Shown here: piece after piece, positions 41,732-50,128 of the stretch
Numbering within the stretch: the first letter of the stretch is position 1
Layout: the number at the start of each line of letters is the position of its first letter
Assembly (NCBI RefSeq): GCF_009708005.2
Contig: NZ_CP052757.1
Span: forward strand, 372,001-436,000
Direction: 5' to 3'
From: Cellulosimicrobium protaetiae
GTDB lineage: Bacteria > Actinomycetota > Actinomycetes > Actinomycetales > Cellulomonadaceae
Length of the DNA stretch: 64,000 bases
Notes under the pieces: generated by a model
The model's input: the letters and a program-made list of their open reading frames with translations, nothing else
What the model was told of the DNA's origin: nothing
Database searches by the model: none
Position numbers and translations under genes: made by a program

Positions 41732-42510
41732 CCGTCCTTCGAGAGCGAGCGCTCGGCGGGTCGTCCGCCGAGGTAGAGCTCGGAGAGCTGGGGGTCGGCG
41801 AGGAGCTCGGGCGCGGGGCCGGTGATGTGGACGCGGCCGAGGTCGAGCACGCACCCGATGTCGGCCGTCTCGAGCGCACGGCGCGCGTTCTGCTCGACGA
41901 GCAGCACCGCGACGCCCGCGTCGCGCATGCGCACGACCTGCTCGAACACCGTCGACGTCGTCTTCGGGTCGAGGCCCATGGACGGCTCGTCGAGCAGCAC
42001 GACCTGCGGGCTCACCATGAGCGACCGCGCGAACTCGACCTGCTTCTGCTGCCCTCCGGACAGCAGGCCCGCGAGCTGCTTCCACCGCTCGCCCACGATG
42101 GGGAAGAGGTTCTGCACGAACGCGACCCGCTCCGCGATCTTCTGCTTGTCGCGCAGCGTGTACGCGCCGAGCAGCACGTTCTCCGCGACCGTCATCTCAC
42201 GGAACACGCTGTGCCCCTGGAGCACGTGCGCCAGGCCGGACTGCAGCATCTCCTGCGGCCCCTGGCCCGTGACGTCGCGACCGCCGACGAGGATGCGGCC
42301 CGAGCGCGGCTTGAGCAGCCCGCTCGCGACCTTGAGCACCGTCGACTTGCCCGCGCCGTTCGGCCCGACGAGGCACACGACCGTGGCCGCCGGGACCTTG
42401 ATCGTCAGCCCGCGCAGCACCATCGCGGCGCGGCCGTACCCGGCCTGGACGTCGTCCAGCTCGAGGAGGTACTCCTGCTTCGCCCCCGTCCCGGGGGTCG
42501 GGTCAGACAC
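41728..42510 (-). CDS. livF: LivF-type ABC transporter ATP-binding protein
   Basis: A 260-residue ATPase with Walker A GPNGAGKST, signature LSGGQQKQVEFA, Walker B VVLLDEPSMGLDP and switch LLVEQNARRAL, the last typical of LivF. It powers a branched-chain-amino-acid-type importer together with LivG. GTG 42510 is used; the reading frame overlaps the end of livG by 8 bases. A TTG one codon upstream is less likely. The symbol indicates family only: the linkage to sugar-type enzymes suggests that the substrate may not be an amino acid. Confidence 0.9.
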   Translation of the reverse strand: MSDPTPGTGAKQEYLLELDDVQAGYGRAAMVLRGLTIKVPAATVVCLVGPNGAGKSTVLKVASGLLKPRSGRILVGGRDVTGQGPQEMLQSGLAHVLQGHSVFREMTVAENVLLGAYTLRDKQKIAERVAFVQNLFPIVGERWKQLAGLLSGGQQKQVEFARSLMVSPQVVLLDEPSMGLDPKTTSTVFEQVVRMRDAGVAVLLVEQNARRALETADIGCVLDLGRVHITGPAPELLADPQLSELYLGGRPAERSLSKDG

Positions 42511-43258
42511 CAAGGTAGGCCTCCAGCACTCGCGGGTCGGCTTGCACGACGGCGGGGGTGCCCTCGGCGATCGGCCGGCCCCGGTCGAACACGATGACGT
42601 GGTGGGACAGGCTCATGACCATGTCCATGTTGTGCTCGACGACGAGGAACGTCTTGCCCTCGGCGTTGAGCTCCTGCACGAGCGTCCCGATGCGGCCGAT
42701 GAGCGCCGGGTTCACGCCGCCGGCGGGTTCGTCGAGCATGATCGTGTCCGGGTCGCCCATGAGCACGCCCGCGAGCTCGAGCAGCTTCTGCTGCCCGTAG
42801 GACAGGTTGCGCGCCTCGACGTTCTCCAGGTGGTCGATGCCGACGCGCACGAGCAGCGCGCGCGCCTTGTCGATCTCCTCCGGGTTGCGCGCCCCGGCCA
42901 GCAGCTCGCGCACCTTCGTGCGCCGCACCGCGACGAGCATGTTCTCCAGGACCGTCATGCGCGGGAACACCCGGCAGAGCTGGAAGCTGCGCCCGATGCC
43001 GGCCCGCGCGATCTTGTGCGGCGCGCGGCGCGTGATGTCCTCGCCGCGGAACGTGACCGTGCCGGAGTCCGGCTTGATCATGCCCGTCACGCAGTTGAAG
43101 AACGTCGTCTTGCCCGAGCCGTTCGGGCCGATGAGCGCGTTGATCCTGCCGTGCTGGAACGTGACCGTCGCGTCGCGGACGGCGTGGACGCCGCCGAACG
43201 ACTTGGTGAGGCCGACGGTCTCGAGGTTCCGGGTCGTCTGTTGCGTAGTCGTCGTCAT
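42503..43258 (-). CDS. livG: LivG-type ABC transporter ATP-binding protein
   Basis: A 251-residue ATPase with Walker A GPNGSGKTT, a LivG-type LCRVFPRMTVLENMLVA stretch, signature LSYGQQKLLELA, Walker B TIMLDEPAGGVNP and switch LVVEHNMDMVM. ATG 43258 has a GAGGAGG site and overlaps the livM stop (ATGA, 43255-43258). It pairs with the livF-like protein on the cytosolic side of the importer. Confidence 0.92.
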   Translation of the reverse strand: MTTTTQQTTRNLETVGLTKSFGGVHAVRDATVTFQHGRINALIGPNGSGKTTFFNCVTGMIKPDSGTVTFRGEDITRRAPHKIARAGIGRSFQLCRVFPRMTVLENMLVAVRRTKVRELLAGARNPEEIDKARALLVRVGIDHLENVEARNLSYGQQKLLELAGVLMGDPDTIMLDEPAGGVNPALIGRIGTLVQELNAEGKTFLVVEHNMDMVMSLSHHVIVFDRGRPIAEGTPAVVQADPRVLEAYLGV

Positions 43259-44604
43259 CGGTCCTCCTCGCTCGGGTTGGTGGCGTCCGGGGTGGCGTCC
43301 GGGCCCGTCCGAGGACGAGGGGCCTCTGCGGTCGGGTCACCTTCGCGTCGTTGCTGCACGACGGCGGTCGTCGGGTCCGCGGTCGGGTCGTCTTCGCGTC
43401 GTTGCTGCGCGACGGCGGTCGTCGGGTCCGCTGTCGCTGTCGCGTCGCCCGCGGCGGCGGGGGTGGCGGCGGCGCGGTTGCGCTCGAGGAGCTCGGCGGC
43501 CGTCATCTCGCGGATGGAGGAGTCCTGCGGGCCGAAGCGCTTGAGGAGCGACTGGGCCGCGGGGATGATCCCGTCCGGCATGAAGAGGACGACGATGCCG
43601 AGGAGCAGGGCGGTGGCGACGAGGTGGAACTGGGTGTCGCCGAACTCGAGCTTGAAGTACTCCAGGCCCGTGCCGACGACGATGGCGCCGAGGAGCGGAC
43701 CGAAGAGGTGCCGGACGCCGCCGAAGAGGGCCATGAGCACCATGTACGAGCCGAGCATGATGGAGAACTGGAAGATCGGGTCGAGGTCGCCGAACCACAG
43801 GGCGTACATGCCGCCGGCGAGGCCGGTGAACGTCGCCGAGACGACGTAGGCGACGAGCTTGTAGTTGCGCGTCGGGACGCCGAGGGCCTGGGCCTTGTCC
43901 TCGTCCTCGCGGATCGCCTTGAGCCCGGTGCCGAAGCGCGACCGGTCGATCGCCCACCATGCGACGAGCATGACGGCGAGCAGCCCGGCGAACAGGTAGA
44001 AGAAGACGCGGTGGTGCTCGGGTCGCAGCAGGTCGGGGAACGGGCGCGGGACGACGAGGCCGTCCGAGCCGCCCGTGAAGGATCCCCATGCCTGGAAGAC
44101 GAGCAGCAGGATGAGGACGAACGAGATCGACACGATGACGAACGACGCGCCGCGCACGCGCAACGCCGCGATCCCGACGGGGATCGTGATGAGCAGGACG
44201 ATCACGCCCGCCACGAGCCACGCGACGAAGCTCGGGAGCCCCACGTCGCGGATGAGCAGCCCGGTCCCGTAGGCGCCGAGCCCGAAGAACGCGGCGTGCC
44301 CGAGCGAGACGTAGCCGGTGAAGCCGCCCATGAAGTTCCAGGCGGTCGCGGTGCACGCGTAGCTCGCGACGACGATGCCCGCCGAGAGGATGTACGCGTT
44401 GGGGGCCATCGTGGGGAACGCGAGGACGAGGACGACGCCGACGACGAGCGCGGCGAGGCGGACGACGCGGCCCCAGGGGCGGCGTGCGGAAGGTGCGGCG
44501 GGAGCGGTGGCCGACCCTGCGCCGTCGGGCACCGCGCCGGCGGCGGCACCCCCGGCGCGGCCGGCGGAGCGGCTCGCGGGACGGGTGTCAGAAGCGTTGG
44601 GCAA
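43255..44604 (-). CDS. livM: LivM-type ABC transporter permease
   Basis: A 449-residue permease with about nine to ten transmembrane helices. The core markers are FTGYVSLGHAAFFGLGAYG, SRFGTGLKAIREDEDKAQALGVPTR in two blocks and GGVRHLFGPLLGAIVVG. The start is TTG 44604: a GGAGG site lies 5 bases upstream, inside the end of livH, and no ATG or GTG fits as well (the next is GTG 44532). The C-terminal 90 residues are polar and contain two 17-residue repeats (TADPTTAVAQQRREDDP type) from a 51-bp tandem DNA repeat, an addition not usual for LivM. Confidence 0.9.
   Translation of the reverse strand: MPNASDTRPASRSAGRAGGAAAGAVPDGAGSATAPAAPSARRPWGRVVRLAALVVGVVLVLAFPTMAPNAYILSAGIVVASYACTATAWNFMGGFTGYVSLGHAAFFGLGAYGTGLLIRDVGLPSFVAWLVAGVIVLLITIPVGIAALRVRGASFVIVSISFVLILLLVFQAWGSFTGGSDGLVVPRPFPDLLRPEHHRVFFYLFAGLLAVMLVAWWAIDRSRFGTGLKAIREDEDKAQALGVPTRNYKLVAYVVSATFTGLAGGMYALWFGDLDPIFQFSIMLGSYMVLMALFGGVRHLFGPLLGAIVVGTGLEYFKLEFGDTQFHLVATALLLGIVVLFMPDGIIPAAQSLLKRFGPQDSSIREMTAAELLERNRAAATPAAAGDATATADPTTAVAQQRREDDPTADPTTAVVQQRREGDPTAEAPRPRTGPDATPDATNPSEEDR
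43328..43429. repeat. 51-bp tandem repeat in the livM tail
   Basis: Two units, 43328-43378 and 43379-43429, differ at only a few positions, and a partial third begins after them. They are in frame and encode the repeated DPTTAV(A/V)QQRRE segment of the permease tail. Such repeats change number easily by slippage. Confidence 0.75.
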
Positions 44605-45472
44605 GGCGACCTCCGAAGAATCCCTGGGGCCGCAGCATCAGCGTCGCGAAGAGGGCGACGTAGAAGATGGTCTGCGCCCACGTGGTGCCGAGCGGCACCT
44701 GGAGCAGGCTCTGGCCGATGCCGAGCACCATGGCGGCGATTGCGGCGCCGGGGATCGACCCCAGGCCGCCGACGACGATGATCGCCATGAGCGGGCCGAT
44801 CCAGTGCCAGTGCAACGACGGGTAGATCGTCGCGTCGAGCGACAGCGCGGTCCCGCCGATCGCGGCGGTCGCGAGGCCGAGGCCGAAGCCGTAGCCCGCG
44901 ACGCGGTCGGTCTTGATGCCGACGAGCTGCGCGGCCTCGCGGTGCTGGATCGTCGCGCGCAGCGCCTGGCCGAACCGGCTGTGCTTCATGAGCAGGTACA
45001 GCAGCGCGAGCGAGAGCGCCGCGAGCCCAAAGGCGACGAGCTTCACGACGGCGATCCGGGCCCCGAAGAACTCGATGCTCGTCCCGGAGTACGGGAGCTG
45101 GATGCGCCGCTGCGTGCCGCTCCAGACGAAGCCGATCATGCCCTCGATGAAGAGCGCGACGGCGAACGTGAGGAGGACGGACATCATCGTGAGCGTCGCG
45201 GGCCGCAGGCGCGTGATGAGCAGGCGCTGCATGCCCACGCCGACGAGGAAGAACAGCGGCACGGTGATGACGAGCGACAGCAGCGGGTCCATGCCGGTCT
45301 GCTGGTTGAAGAACCAGGCGAGGTACGCGGCGAGGATGAGGAACGCCGAGTGGGCGATCATCACGACGCGCATCACGCCGAAGTACAGGGTGAGGCCCGC
45401 TGCCAGGAGGGCGTAGAGCCCTCCCAGCAGCACGCCGAGCACGAGGCTCTGGAAGAGGAGCGTTCCTGTCAC
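44588..45472 (-). CDS. livH: LivH-type ABC transporter permease
   Basis: A 294-residue permease with about eight helices. GLTLYFGVMRVVMIAHSAFLILAAYLAW, SRFGQALRATIQHREAAQLVGI in two parts and GPLMAIIVVGGLGSIPGA are LivH hallmarks. It overlaps the start of livM by 17 bases. GTG 45472 lies 7 bases after the stop of the binding-protein gene, and no strong ribosome site is visible, so coupling with the upstream gene is likely. Confidence 0.92.
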   Translation of the reverse strand: MTGTLLFQSLVLGVLLGGLYALLAAGLTLYFGVMRVVMIAHSAFLILAAYLAWFFNQQTGMDPLLSLVITVPLFFLVGVGMQRLLITRLRPATLTMMSVLLTFAVALFIEGMIGFVWSGTQRRIQLPYSGTSIEFFGARIAVVKLVAFGLAALSLALLYLLMKHSRFGQALRATIQHREAAQLVGIKTDRVAGYGFGLGLATAAIGGTALSLDATIYPSLHWHWIGPLMAIIVVGGLGSIPGAAIAAMVLGIGQSLLQVPLGTTWAQTIFYVALFATLMLRPQGFFGGRLAQRF

Positions 45473-45479
45473 GAGGTGA

Positions 45480-46742
45480 TCACCAGGCCGGCTTGGGGAA
45501 GACGAAGTCGGCTTCCTTGGCGTCCTGCGGCAGGACGATCTGGATCTCGCCGTCCACGTACTGCTGGATGAGGTGGGCGCCCTGCGGCTTGCCCGTCTCG
45601 TCCCAGGTCAGCGGCCCGACGACGGTCTCGACCTCGTTGCTGCGCAGCCACGAGATGAGCTCCTGCTGGCACTCGCCCTGCTCGGCGCACCCGACGGCCT
45701 CGACCGCGGCGGCGACGACCTGGCCGGTCGTGTACGCGTTGGCCTCGTCCTCGCCGGGCGGGTTGCCGTGCAGCTCGGTGTACCGCTCGACGAAGTCGAC
45801 GTTGGACGGCCAGCTCGCGGTCTCCGTGTAGCCGGTGGGCGAGAGGATGCCCTCGGTCTTGGCGCCGATCGCGGCCGAGAACTCGGGGTTGGTCGGCGCG
45901 GTGGAGAACGCCGCGAGCGTGGGCTGGTAGTTGAGCTGCTGCAGCGCCACGATGAGGTTCACCGCGTCCTGGTACTGCGTGCCGCCGATGACCATGTCCG
46001 CGCCGGAGTCGTTGATCTTCGCGGCGATCGACGAGAAGTCGGTCGTGTTGGGCGGGTAGACCTCGTCGACGACGATCTCGAGCCCGGCGTCGGCGAGCTT
46101 GTCGCGCAGGCCGTAGGCCGTGCCCTGGGCGAACGGGTCGTCCATCGAGGCGACGGCGACCGTCTGCGGGCGCTCGCCCTCGGGCATGTCGAGGATGTGG
46201 TCCGCGAGGTAGTTGTAGTGGTCGTCCGCGACGGCCGGGGCGGCGTAGAACAGGTTCTCGAAGCCCTGCTCGAACACCTCGGCCGCGGCGCCCGCCGGCT
46301 CGACGAAGAGCATCCCGTACTCCTCGGCGACGCGGGCGCTGGGGACGACCAGGCGCGTCGAGAACGGCCCGAACACGAGGTCGACCTCGTCCTGGGCGAT
46401 GAGCGCCTCGTAGTCCTGGACCACGCGGTCCGCGTTGGACTGGTCGTCGAGGATCTTGAGCTCGACCTGTCGCCCGAGGAGGCCCCCGTCCTCGTTGACG
46501 AACTGCGCCCAGGCCTCGTAGCCGCGCTGGACGCCCTTGCCGGGCTCGGAGAAGTCGCCGGTGAGCGGGAGGGAGATGCCGATGACGATCGGGTCGTCGG
46601 ACCCGCCGCCTCCGCCCTCGCCGTCGGACCCGCCGGAGCACGCCGTGAGGACGAGCGCCGTCGCGGTCGCACCGGCCGCGAGGGCGAGCGCGCGCTGCGA
46701 GCGGGTGCGGGTGGACATCCGTGGAGTCGACCGAGAATGCAT
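45480..46742 (-). CDS. Liv-type ABC transporter substrate-binding lipoprotein
   Basis: A 420-residue exported lipoprotein. The signal peptide ends in a lipobox with Cys35 (ATALVLTACSGG), followed by a Gly/Ser linker. The type I periplasmic-binding fold starts with PIVIGISLPLTGDFSEPGKGVQRGYEAW and includes KILDDQSNADRVVQDYEALI and VVAAAVEAVGCAEQGEC; the last stretch has two Cys that may pair. The family binds branched-chain amino acids, amides or other small molecules. The downstream dehydrogenase, DUF993 and isomerase genes point to a polyol, sugar acid or cyclitol ligand (inference). ATG 46742 has a GGGAGAG site. First gene of an eight-gene operon. Confidence 0.9.
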   Translation of the reverse strand: MHSRSTPRMSTRTRSQRALALAAGATATALVLTACSGGSDGEGGGGGSDDPIVIGISLPLTGDFSEPGKGVQRGYEAWAQFVNEDGGLLGRQVELKILDDQSNADRVVQDYEALIAQDEVDLVFGPFSTRLVVPSARVAEEYGMLFVEPAGAAAEVFEQGFENLFYAAPAVADDHYNYLADHILDMPEGERPQTVAVASMDDPFAQGTAYGLRDKLADAGLEIVVDEVYPPNTTDFSSIAAKINDSGADMVIGGTQYQDAVNLIVALQQLNYQPTLAAFSTAPTNPEFSAAIGAKTEGILSPTGYTETASWPSNVDFVERYTELHGNPPGEDEANAYTTGQVVAAAVEAVGCAEQGECQQELISWLRSNEVETVVGPLTWDETGKPQGAHLIQQYVDGEIQIVLPQDAKEADFVFPKPAW

Positions 46743-46811
46743 GGACGTGACTCTCCCTACTTCGTCGTAGTGAAGACCTGAGGCCGTACTGCTCCGTACG
46801 AGACCGCTTGT

Positions 46812-46837
46812 TTACGAAAGCGCTTTCGTAAGCGCTT
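46812..46837. promoter_or_regulatory. LacI-type operator: perfect 20-bp palindrome plus a second half-site
   Basis: TTACGAAAGCGCTTTCGTAA (46812-46831) is a perfect palindrome with the CG centre typical of LacI/GalR operators. A second AAGCGCTT palindrome (46830-46837) overlaps its end. It lies between the importer operon (starts at 46742, minus) and the LacI gene (starts at 46936, plus), so one site could control both directions. Confidence 0.9.
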
Positions 46838-46935
46838 CCGCTAGAGTACGGTGCGGACAGCGGATGTGGCAAGCGTCACGTCGGGGAGGGTCGTTCGGCC
46901 ACCGACCGGGCGACGCACGGACGAGCGGAGCAGGG

Positions 46936-48003
46936 GTGCGTCGAGAGGGTCGGACCACGAAGGGTCGCAGCGCGCTGCGGCTGGTCGACGTCGCCGAGCG
47001 GGCGGGCGTCTCGCTCGCGACCGCGTCGCGCGCGCTGTCGGGCAGCGACGGCGTCTCCGAGGTGCTCGCGGAGCACGTCCGCGAGGTCGCGACGGAGATG
47101 GGCTACATCGCCAACCCGCACGCGCGCACGCTCGCCGGGGGCACGACGTCGGTCGCCGGCCTGCTCGTCTACGAGATCGGCGACCCGTACTTCTCCGAGA
47201 TCGCGAGCGGCGTCGTCCGGGTCGCGACCGAGCACGGGTGGAGCGTCCAGATCAGCCACACCGAGCGCGAGCCGAGCGCCGAGGTCACGCAGATCCGGCT
47301 CATGCGCGCGCACCGCGTCGGCGCGATCCTCGTCGCCGGGTCGGGGTACGTCGACCCGGCGATGGAGGCCGACGCCGCGCGCGAGCTCGCGGCGTTCCAG
47401 GAGGCCGGGGGCCGGGTCGTCGTCATCGGGCGCCACCACCTGCACTGCGACGCCGTGCTGCCGGACAGCGAGGCCGCCGCGGCGAGCCTCACCGACCACG
47501 TGCTCGGCCTGGGCCACCGCCGGATCGCCGTCGCCGCCGGTCCCGAGCGGCTCACGACCGTCGCCGACCGCACCGCCGGGATCCGGAGCGCCGTCGCGGC
47601 CCACGGGCTCGACCCCGACGACCTGTTCGTCGTGCACGCGCCGTTCACGCGCGAGGGCGGTCGCGACGCGACGCAGCGCATCCTCGCCCAGCGCCCGGAC
47701 ACCACCGCGATCCTCGCGCTCAACGACGCCATGGCCACCGGGGTGCTGTCGCTGCTGCGCGAGCGCGGCGTCGTCGTACCGCGCGACATGTCCGTCACGG
47801 GGTTCGACGACATCCAGGTCGCCCAGGACCTCGCGCCCGCCCTGACGACCGTGCGCCTGCCGATGAGCGAGATGGGGGCGACGGCGTTCGAGCTGGCCCT
47901 CCGGCCGCCGTCGGCCCGCCCGCGCCGCCGCCGCACCGACCACGAGCTCGTCGTCCGCGACTCCACGGCCGCACCCCGCCCGGACACCCCGGTGGGTGCA
48001 TGA
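46936..48003 (+). CDS. LacI-family transcriptional regulator
   Basis: A 355-residue repressor. The N-terminal HTH is RLVDVAERAGVSLATASRALSGSDGVSE, with the hinge region TEMGYIANPHARTLAGG. The periplasmic-binding-like effector domain follows (VAGLLVYEIGDPYFSEIASG, ILALNDAMATGVLSLLRERGVVVP, MSVTGFDDIQVAQDLAPALTTVRLP in parts). GTG 46936 is chosen because GGAG precedes it and the HTH starts 17 residues later. It should bind the 46812-46831 palindrome and repress the divergent importer operon until its sugar-like inducer appears. Its TGA stop is supplied by palindromic element copy 3. Confidence 0.93.
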   Translation: MRREGRTTKGRSALRLVDVAERAGVSLATASRALSGSDGVSEVLAEHVREVATEMGYIANPHARTLAGGTTSVAGLLVYEIGDPYFSEIASGVVRVATEHGWSVQISHTEREPSAEVTQIRLMRAHRVGAILVAGSGYVDPAMEADAARELAAFQEAGGRVVVIGRHHLHCDAVLPDSEAAAASLTDHVLGLGHRRIAVAAGPERLTTVADRTAGIRSAVAAHGLDPDDLFVVHAPFTREGGRDATQRILAQRPDTTAILALNDAMATGVLSLLRERGVVVPRDMSVTGFDDIQVAQDLAPALTTVRLPMSEMGATAFELALRPPSARPRRRRTDHELVVRDSTAAPRPDTPVGA

Positions 48004-48050
48004 AATAGTCGCGCCGCAGTCGCCCGGACGCGACTATTTCATGCACTCAC
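47992..48050. repeat. Palindromic TGCATGAAATAGTCGCG element, copy 3
   Basis: Arms 47996-48013 and 48029-48046 are perfect 18-bp inverted repeats, extended by four more pairs that include one G-T pair; the loop is 15 bases. The LacI stop codon (48001-48003) lies in the left arm. It separates the convergent LacI and methyltransferase genes. Confidence 0.85.
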
Positions 48051-48092
48051 GCCTGGCGTGGGGCGTTCCGCGGCGGGGGTGGGAGCAGCGGC

Positions 48093-48941
48093 TCAGAAGG
48101 GCTTGCGGGCCACGACGAGGAAGCGCGGGGACTCGTCGACGAACTCGTGGCCCGCGGCGAGGTGCAGGTGCAGGGCGCGCAGCGGCGCCTCGTACCGCGC
48201 GACCGCCTCGGGCGAGAGCGACTCCAGGTCGGGTACCTGCCACGCCATGATCTTGAGGTACCAGAGCACCGAGGACAGGTCCCGGAACCGGCGCAGTCCC
48301 TCGTGCTCGCGCGCGACGTCGACGACGAACCCCGCGTCGCGCAGCACCTCGACCGCGGCGTCGAGCGTCACGGAGTCCGGGTCCCACGGCAGGTCGACGC
48401 CGAGAGCGGTGTTCAGGCGGACGCCGTCCCGCGAGTCGACCTGCTCGGTGAGAAAAACCCCGCCCGGCTCCAGGACGCGCAGCACCTCGTCCGGGTCGAA
48501 CTCCTCGTGCCGGTCCAGCACGACCGCGAACTGACCGTCGAAGAACGGCAGGAGCTGCTCCTCGTCGCCCTCGACAGGCCGGACGTCGACGCCCAGGGGC
48601 TCGAGCCGGCGTCGGGCCACGGGCAGGTTGGGCGCCCAGCCCTCCGTCGCCGCCGACCCGGCGGGCAGCGGCCCGAGCGTCGAGAACAGCTCGCCGCCCC
48701 CGGTCCCGAGGTCGAGCACCGGACCGCGCCCGCTGCCGACCAGCTCGCGCGCGAGCGCGGCGTAGTCCCACGGGAGCGCGTCCTCGACGACCCGGCCCGC
48801 CACGGGGGAGAGGTCGGACCCGACCACGGTCACGGCACGGGCCCAGGCGACGTGCTCCTCGAACGAGGCGTCGCGCGCGGGGACGGGCACGTCGGCCCTC
48901 GGGTCGGACGTGGCGGGGGAGTCGGGTACCACGGCAGGCAT
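48093..48941 (-). CDS. Class I SAM-dependent methyltransferase
   Basis: A 282-residue enzyme. The SAM-binding motif I is GPVLDLGTGGGELFSTL, followed by ATEGWAPNLPVARRRLEPLGVDV and, at motif IV, FAVVLDRHEEFDPDEVLRVLEPGGVFLTEQV in two parts. The substrate is unknown; similar proteins are common in Actinobacteria and lack a defined role. ATG 48941 follows GACAAT (48948-48953) by 6 bases and there is no ribosome site, so the gene is probably leaderless. It is divergent from WXG cassette B after a 188-base gap. Confidence 0.85.
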   Translation of the reverse strand: MPAVVPDSPATSDPRADVPVPARDASFEEHVAWARAVTVVGSDLSPVAGRVVEDALPWDYAALARELVGSGRGPVLDLGTGGGELFSTLGPLPAGSAATEGWAPNLPVARRRLEPLGVDVRPVEGDEEQLLPFFDGQFAVVLDRHEEFDPDEVLRVLEPGGVFLTEQVDSRDGVRLNTALGVDLPWDPDSVTLDAAVEVLRDAGFVVDVAREHEGLRRFRDLSSVLWYLKIMAWQVPDLESLSPEAVARYEAPLRALHLHLAAGHEFVDESPRFLVVARKPF

Positions 48942-49129
48942 GGGTCGATTGTCACCCGCAGCGGCGCCGTCGCCGAACGCGCGCGCCGCACCGGTGCCGA
49001 CGCGACGGGGAGTCCTCCCCATCGCGTCGGGGCGGGTGCAGGCGATAACCTCCCCGGTGCCCGTTTCGTGCGCTCCGGGACCCCGGGGCGGTGGCGGGCG
49101 ACCTACCGACGACGGGGGACGAGGACGAC

Positions 49130-50128
49130 GTGAGCGGGATGTGGGGCGCCGACGTCACCGAGCTGAGGAGGCTCGCGCAGTCGCTGCGCTCCGCCTCCGA
49201 CCAGCTCGTCAGCACGACGTCCGAGGTCAGCGGCCTCGTGGAGGCCGCGGGCCGGTGGCAGGGTGGCGACGCCGACCAGTTCCGTGGTGAGTGGACCGGG
49301 ACGTCGGTGGCGCTGCTGCGCGGCGTGAGCCAGACGCTCGCCGAGGCGTCGCAGGCGGTGCTCCGCAACGCCGACGAGCAGTACATGACGAGCACCGAGG
49401 GCGGTGCGATCCCGTCGCCGGGCGTCCCCGGGCCCCCGACCGGCCCCGGCGGAGGCCCGCCCGGCGCGGGCGACCCGCTCGCCGGGTCGATCTGGGGCGT
49501 CGGCGAGACGGCCTGGGGCGCCTGGGGCGCGGGGAGCGGTGCCTGGATCGCCTACCGGACGTTCCTCGCCGCACGAGGGTTCCTCGACGCGAGCCGGCTC
49601 GCGGCCCTGTCCCCCGCGGCAGCGAGCGCCGTCACGCTCACCCGCGGCATGGCGGTCGGCGACGCGCTCAGCGTGCTCGGCCGGGCCACGACCTTCTCCC
49701 GGTTCATGGGTTTCGCCGGCGGCGCCGCGGGCGTCGTCGGCGGCATCAACCAGATCGTCAACACCCAGTACGACGGCGTGCGGGGCGGGGTGGACCGGGG
49801 CATGGGCGTGCTGTCGGTGATCGGTGGCGCGGGGACCATGGCGATCGCCGCGGGCTTGCTCACCAACCCGGTCGGCATCGCCGTCGTCGCCGGGGCGGCG
49901 GCCGTCGCCGGCGTCTGGGCGCTCGGCAACCTCGTGTACGACAACTGGGACTCGATCAGCGGGTTCTTCTCGGACCCCGGTCCGTACCTCGCCGACGGCT
50001 GGAACGACGTCAAGGACTTCGCGGGGAACGCGGCCGATACCATCGAGGACGTCGCGTCCGACGTCGGGGACGCGATCGGCGACGGGCTGTCCGCCGCCGG
50101 TGACTTCGTCGGAGGGCTCTTCTCGTGA
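49130..50128 (+). CDS. WXG100-like protein with Pro/Gly linker and hydrophobic C-terminal domain (cassette B)
   Basis: A 332-residue protein. Residues 1-90 are a WXG100-type helical hairpin with W43-Q-G45 in GRWQGGDADQFRGEWTG. Residues 91-117 are a Pro/Gly linker. The rest has several hydrophobic stretches (FMGFAGGAAGVVGGI, GVLSVIGGAGTMAIAAGLL, NPVGIAVVAGAAAVAGVWALG) and an acidic amphipathic tail (IEDVASDVGDAIGDGLSAAGDFVGGLF). The architecture and Trp position equal those of the protein at 36688-37644. GTG 49130 begins the conserved (S)GM(Y/W)GADV start. The stop overlaps the GTG of the next gene, so the operon is translationally coupled. A type VII secretion substrate or a membrane-inserting effector is plausible. 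Confidence 0.72.
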   Translation: MSGMWGADVTELRRLAQSLRSASDQLVSTTSEVSGLVEAAGRWQGGDADQFRGEWTGTSVALLRGVSQTLAEASQAVLRNADEQYMTSTEGGAIPSPGVPGPPTGPGGGPPGAGDPLAGSIWGVGETAWGAWGAGSGAWIAYRTFLAARGFLDASRLAALSPAAASAVTLTRGMAVGDALSVLGRATTFSRFMGFAGGAAGVVGGINQIVNTQYDGVRGGVDRGMGVLSVIGGAGTMAIAAGLLTNPVGIAVVAGAAAVAGVWALGNLVYDNWDSISGFFSDPGPYLADGWNDVKDFAGNAADTIEDVASDVGDAIGDGLSAAGDFVGGLFS

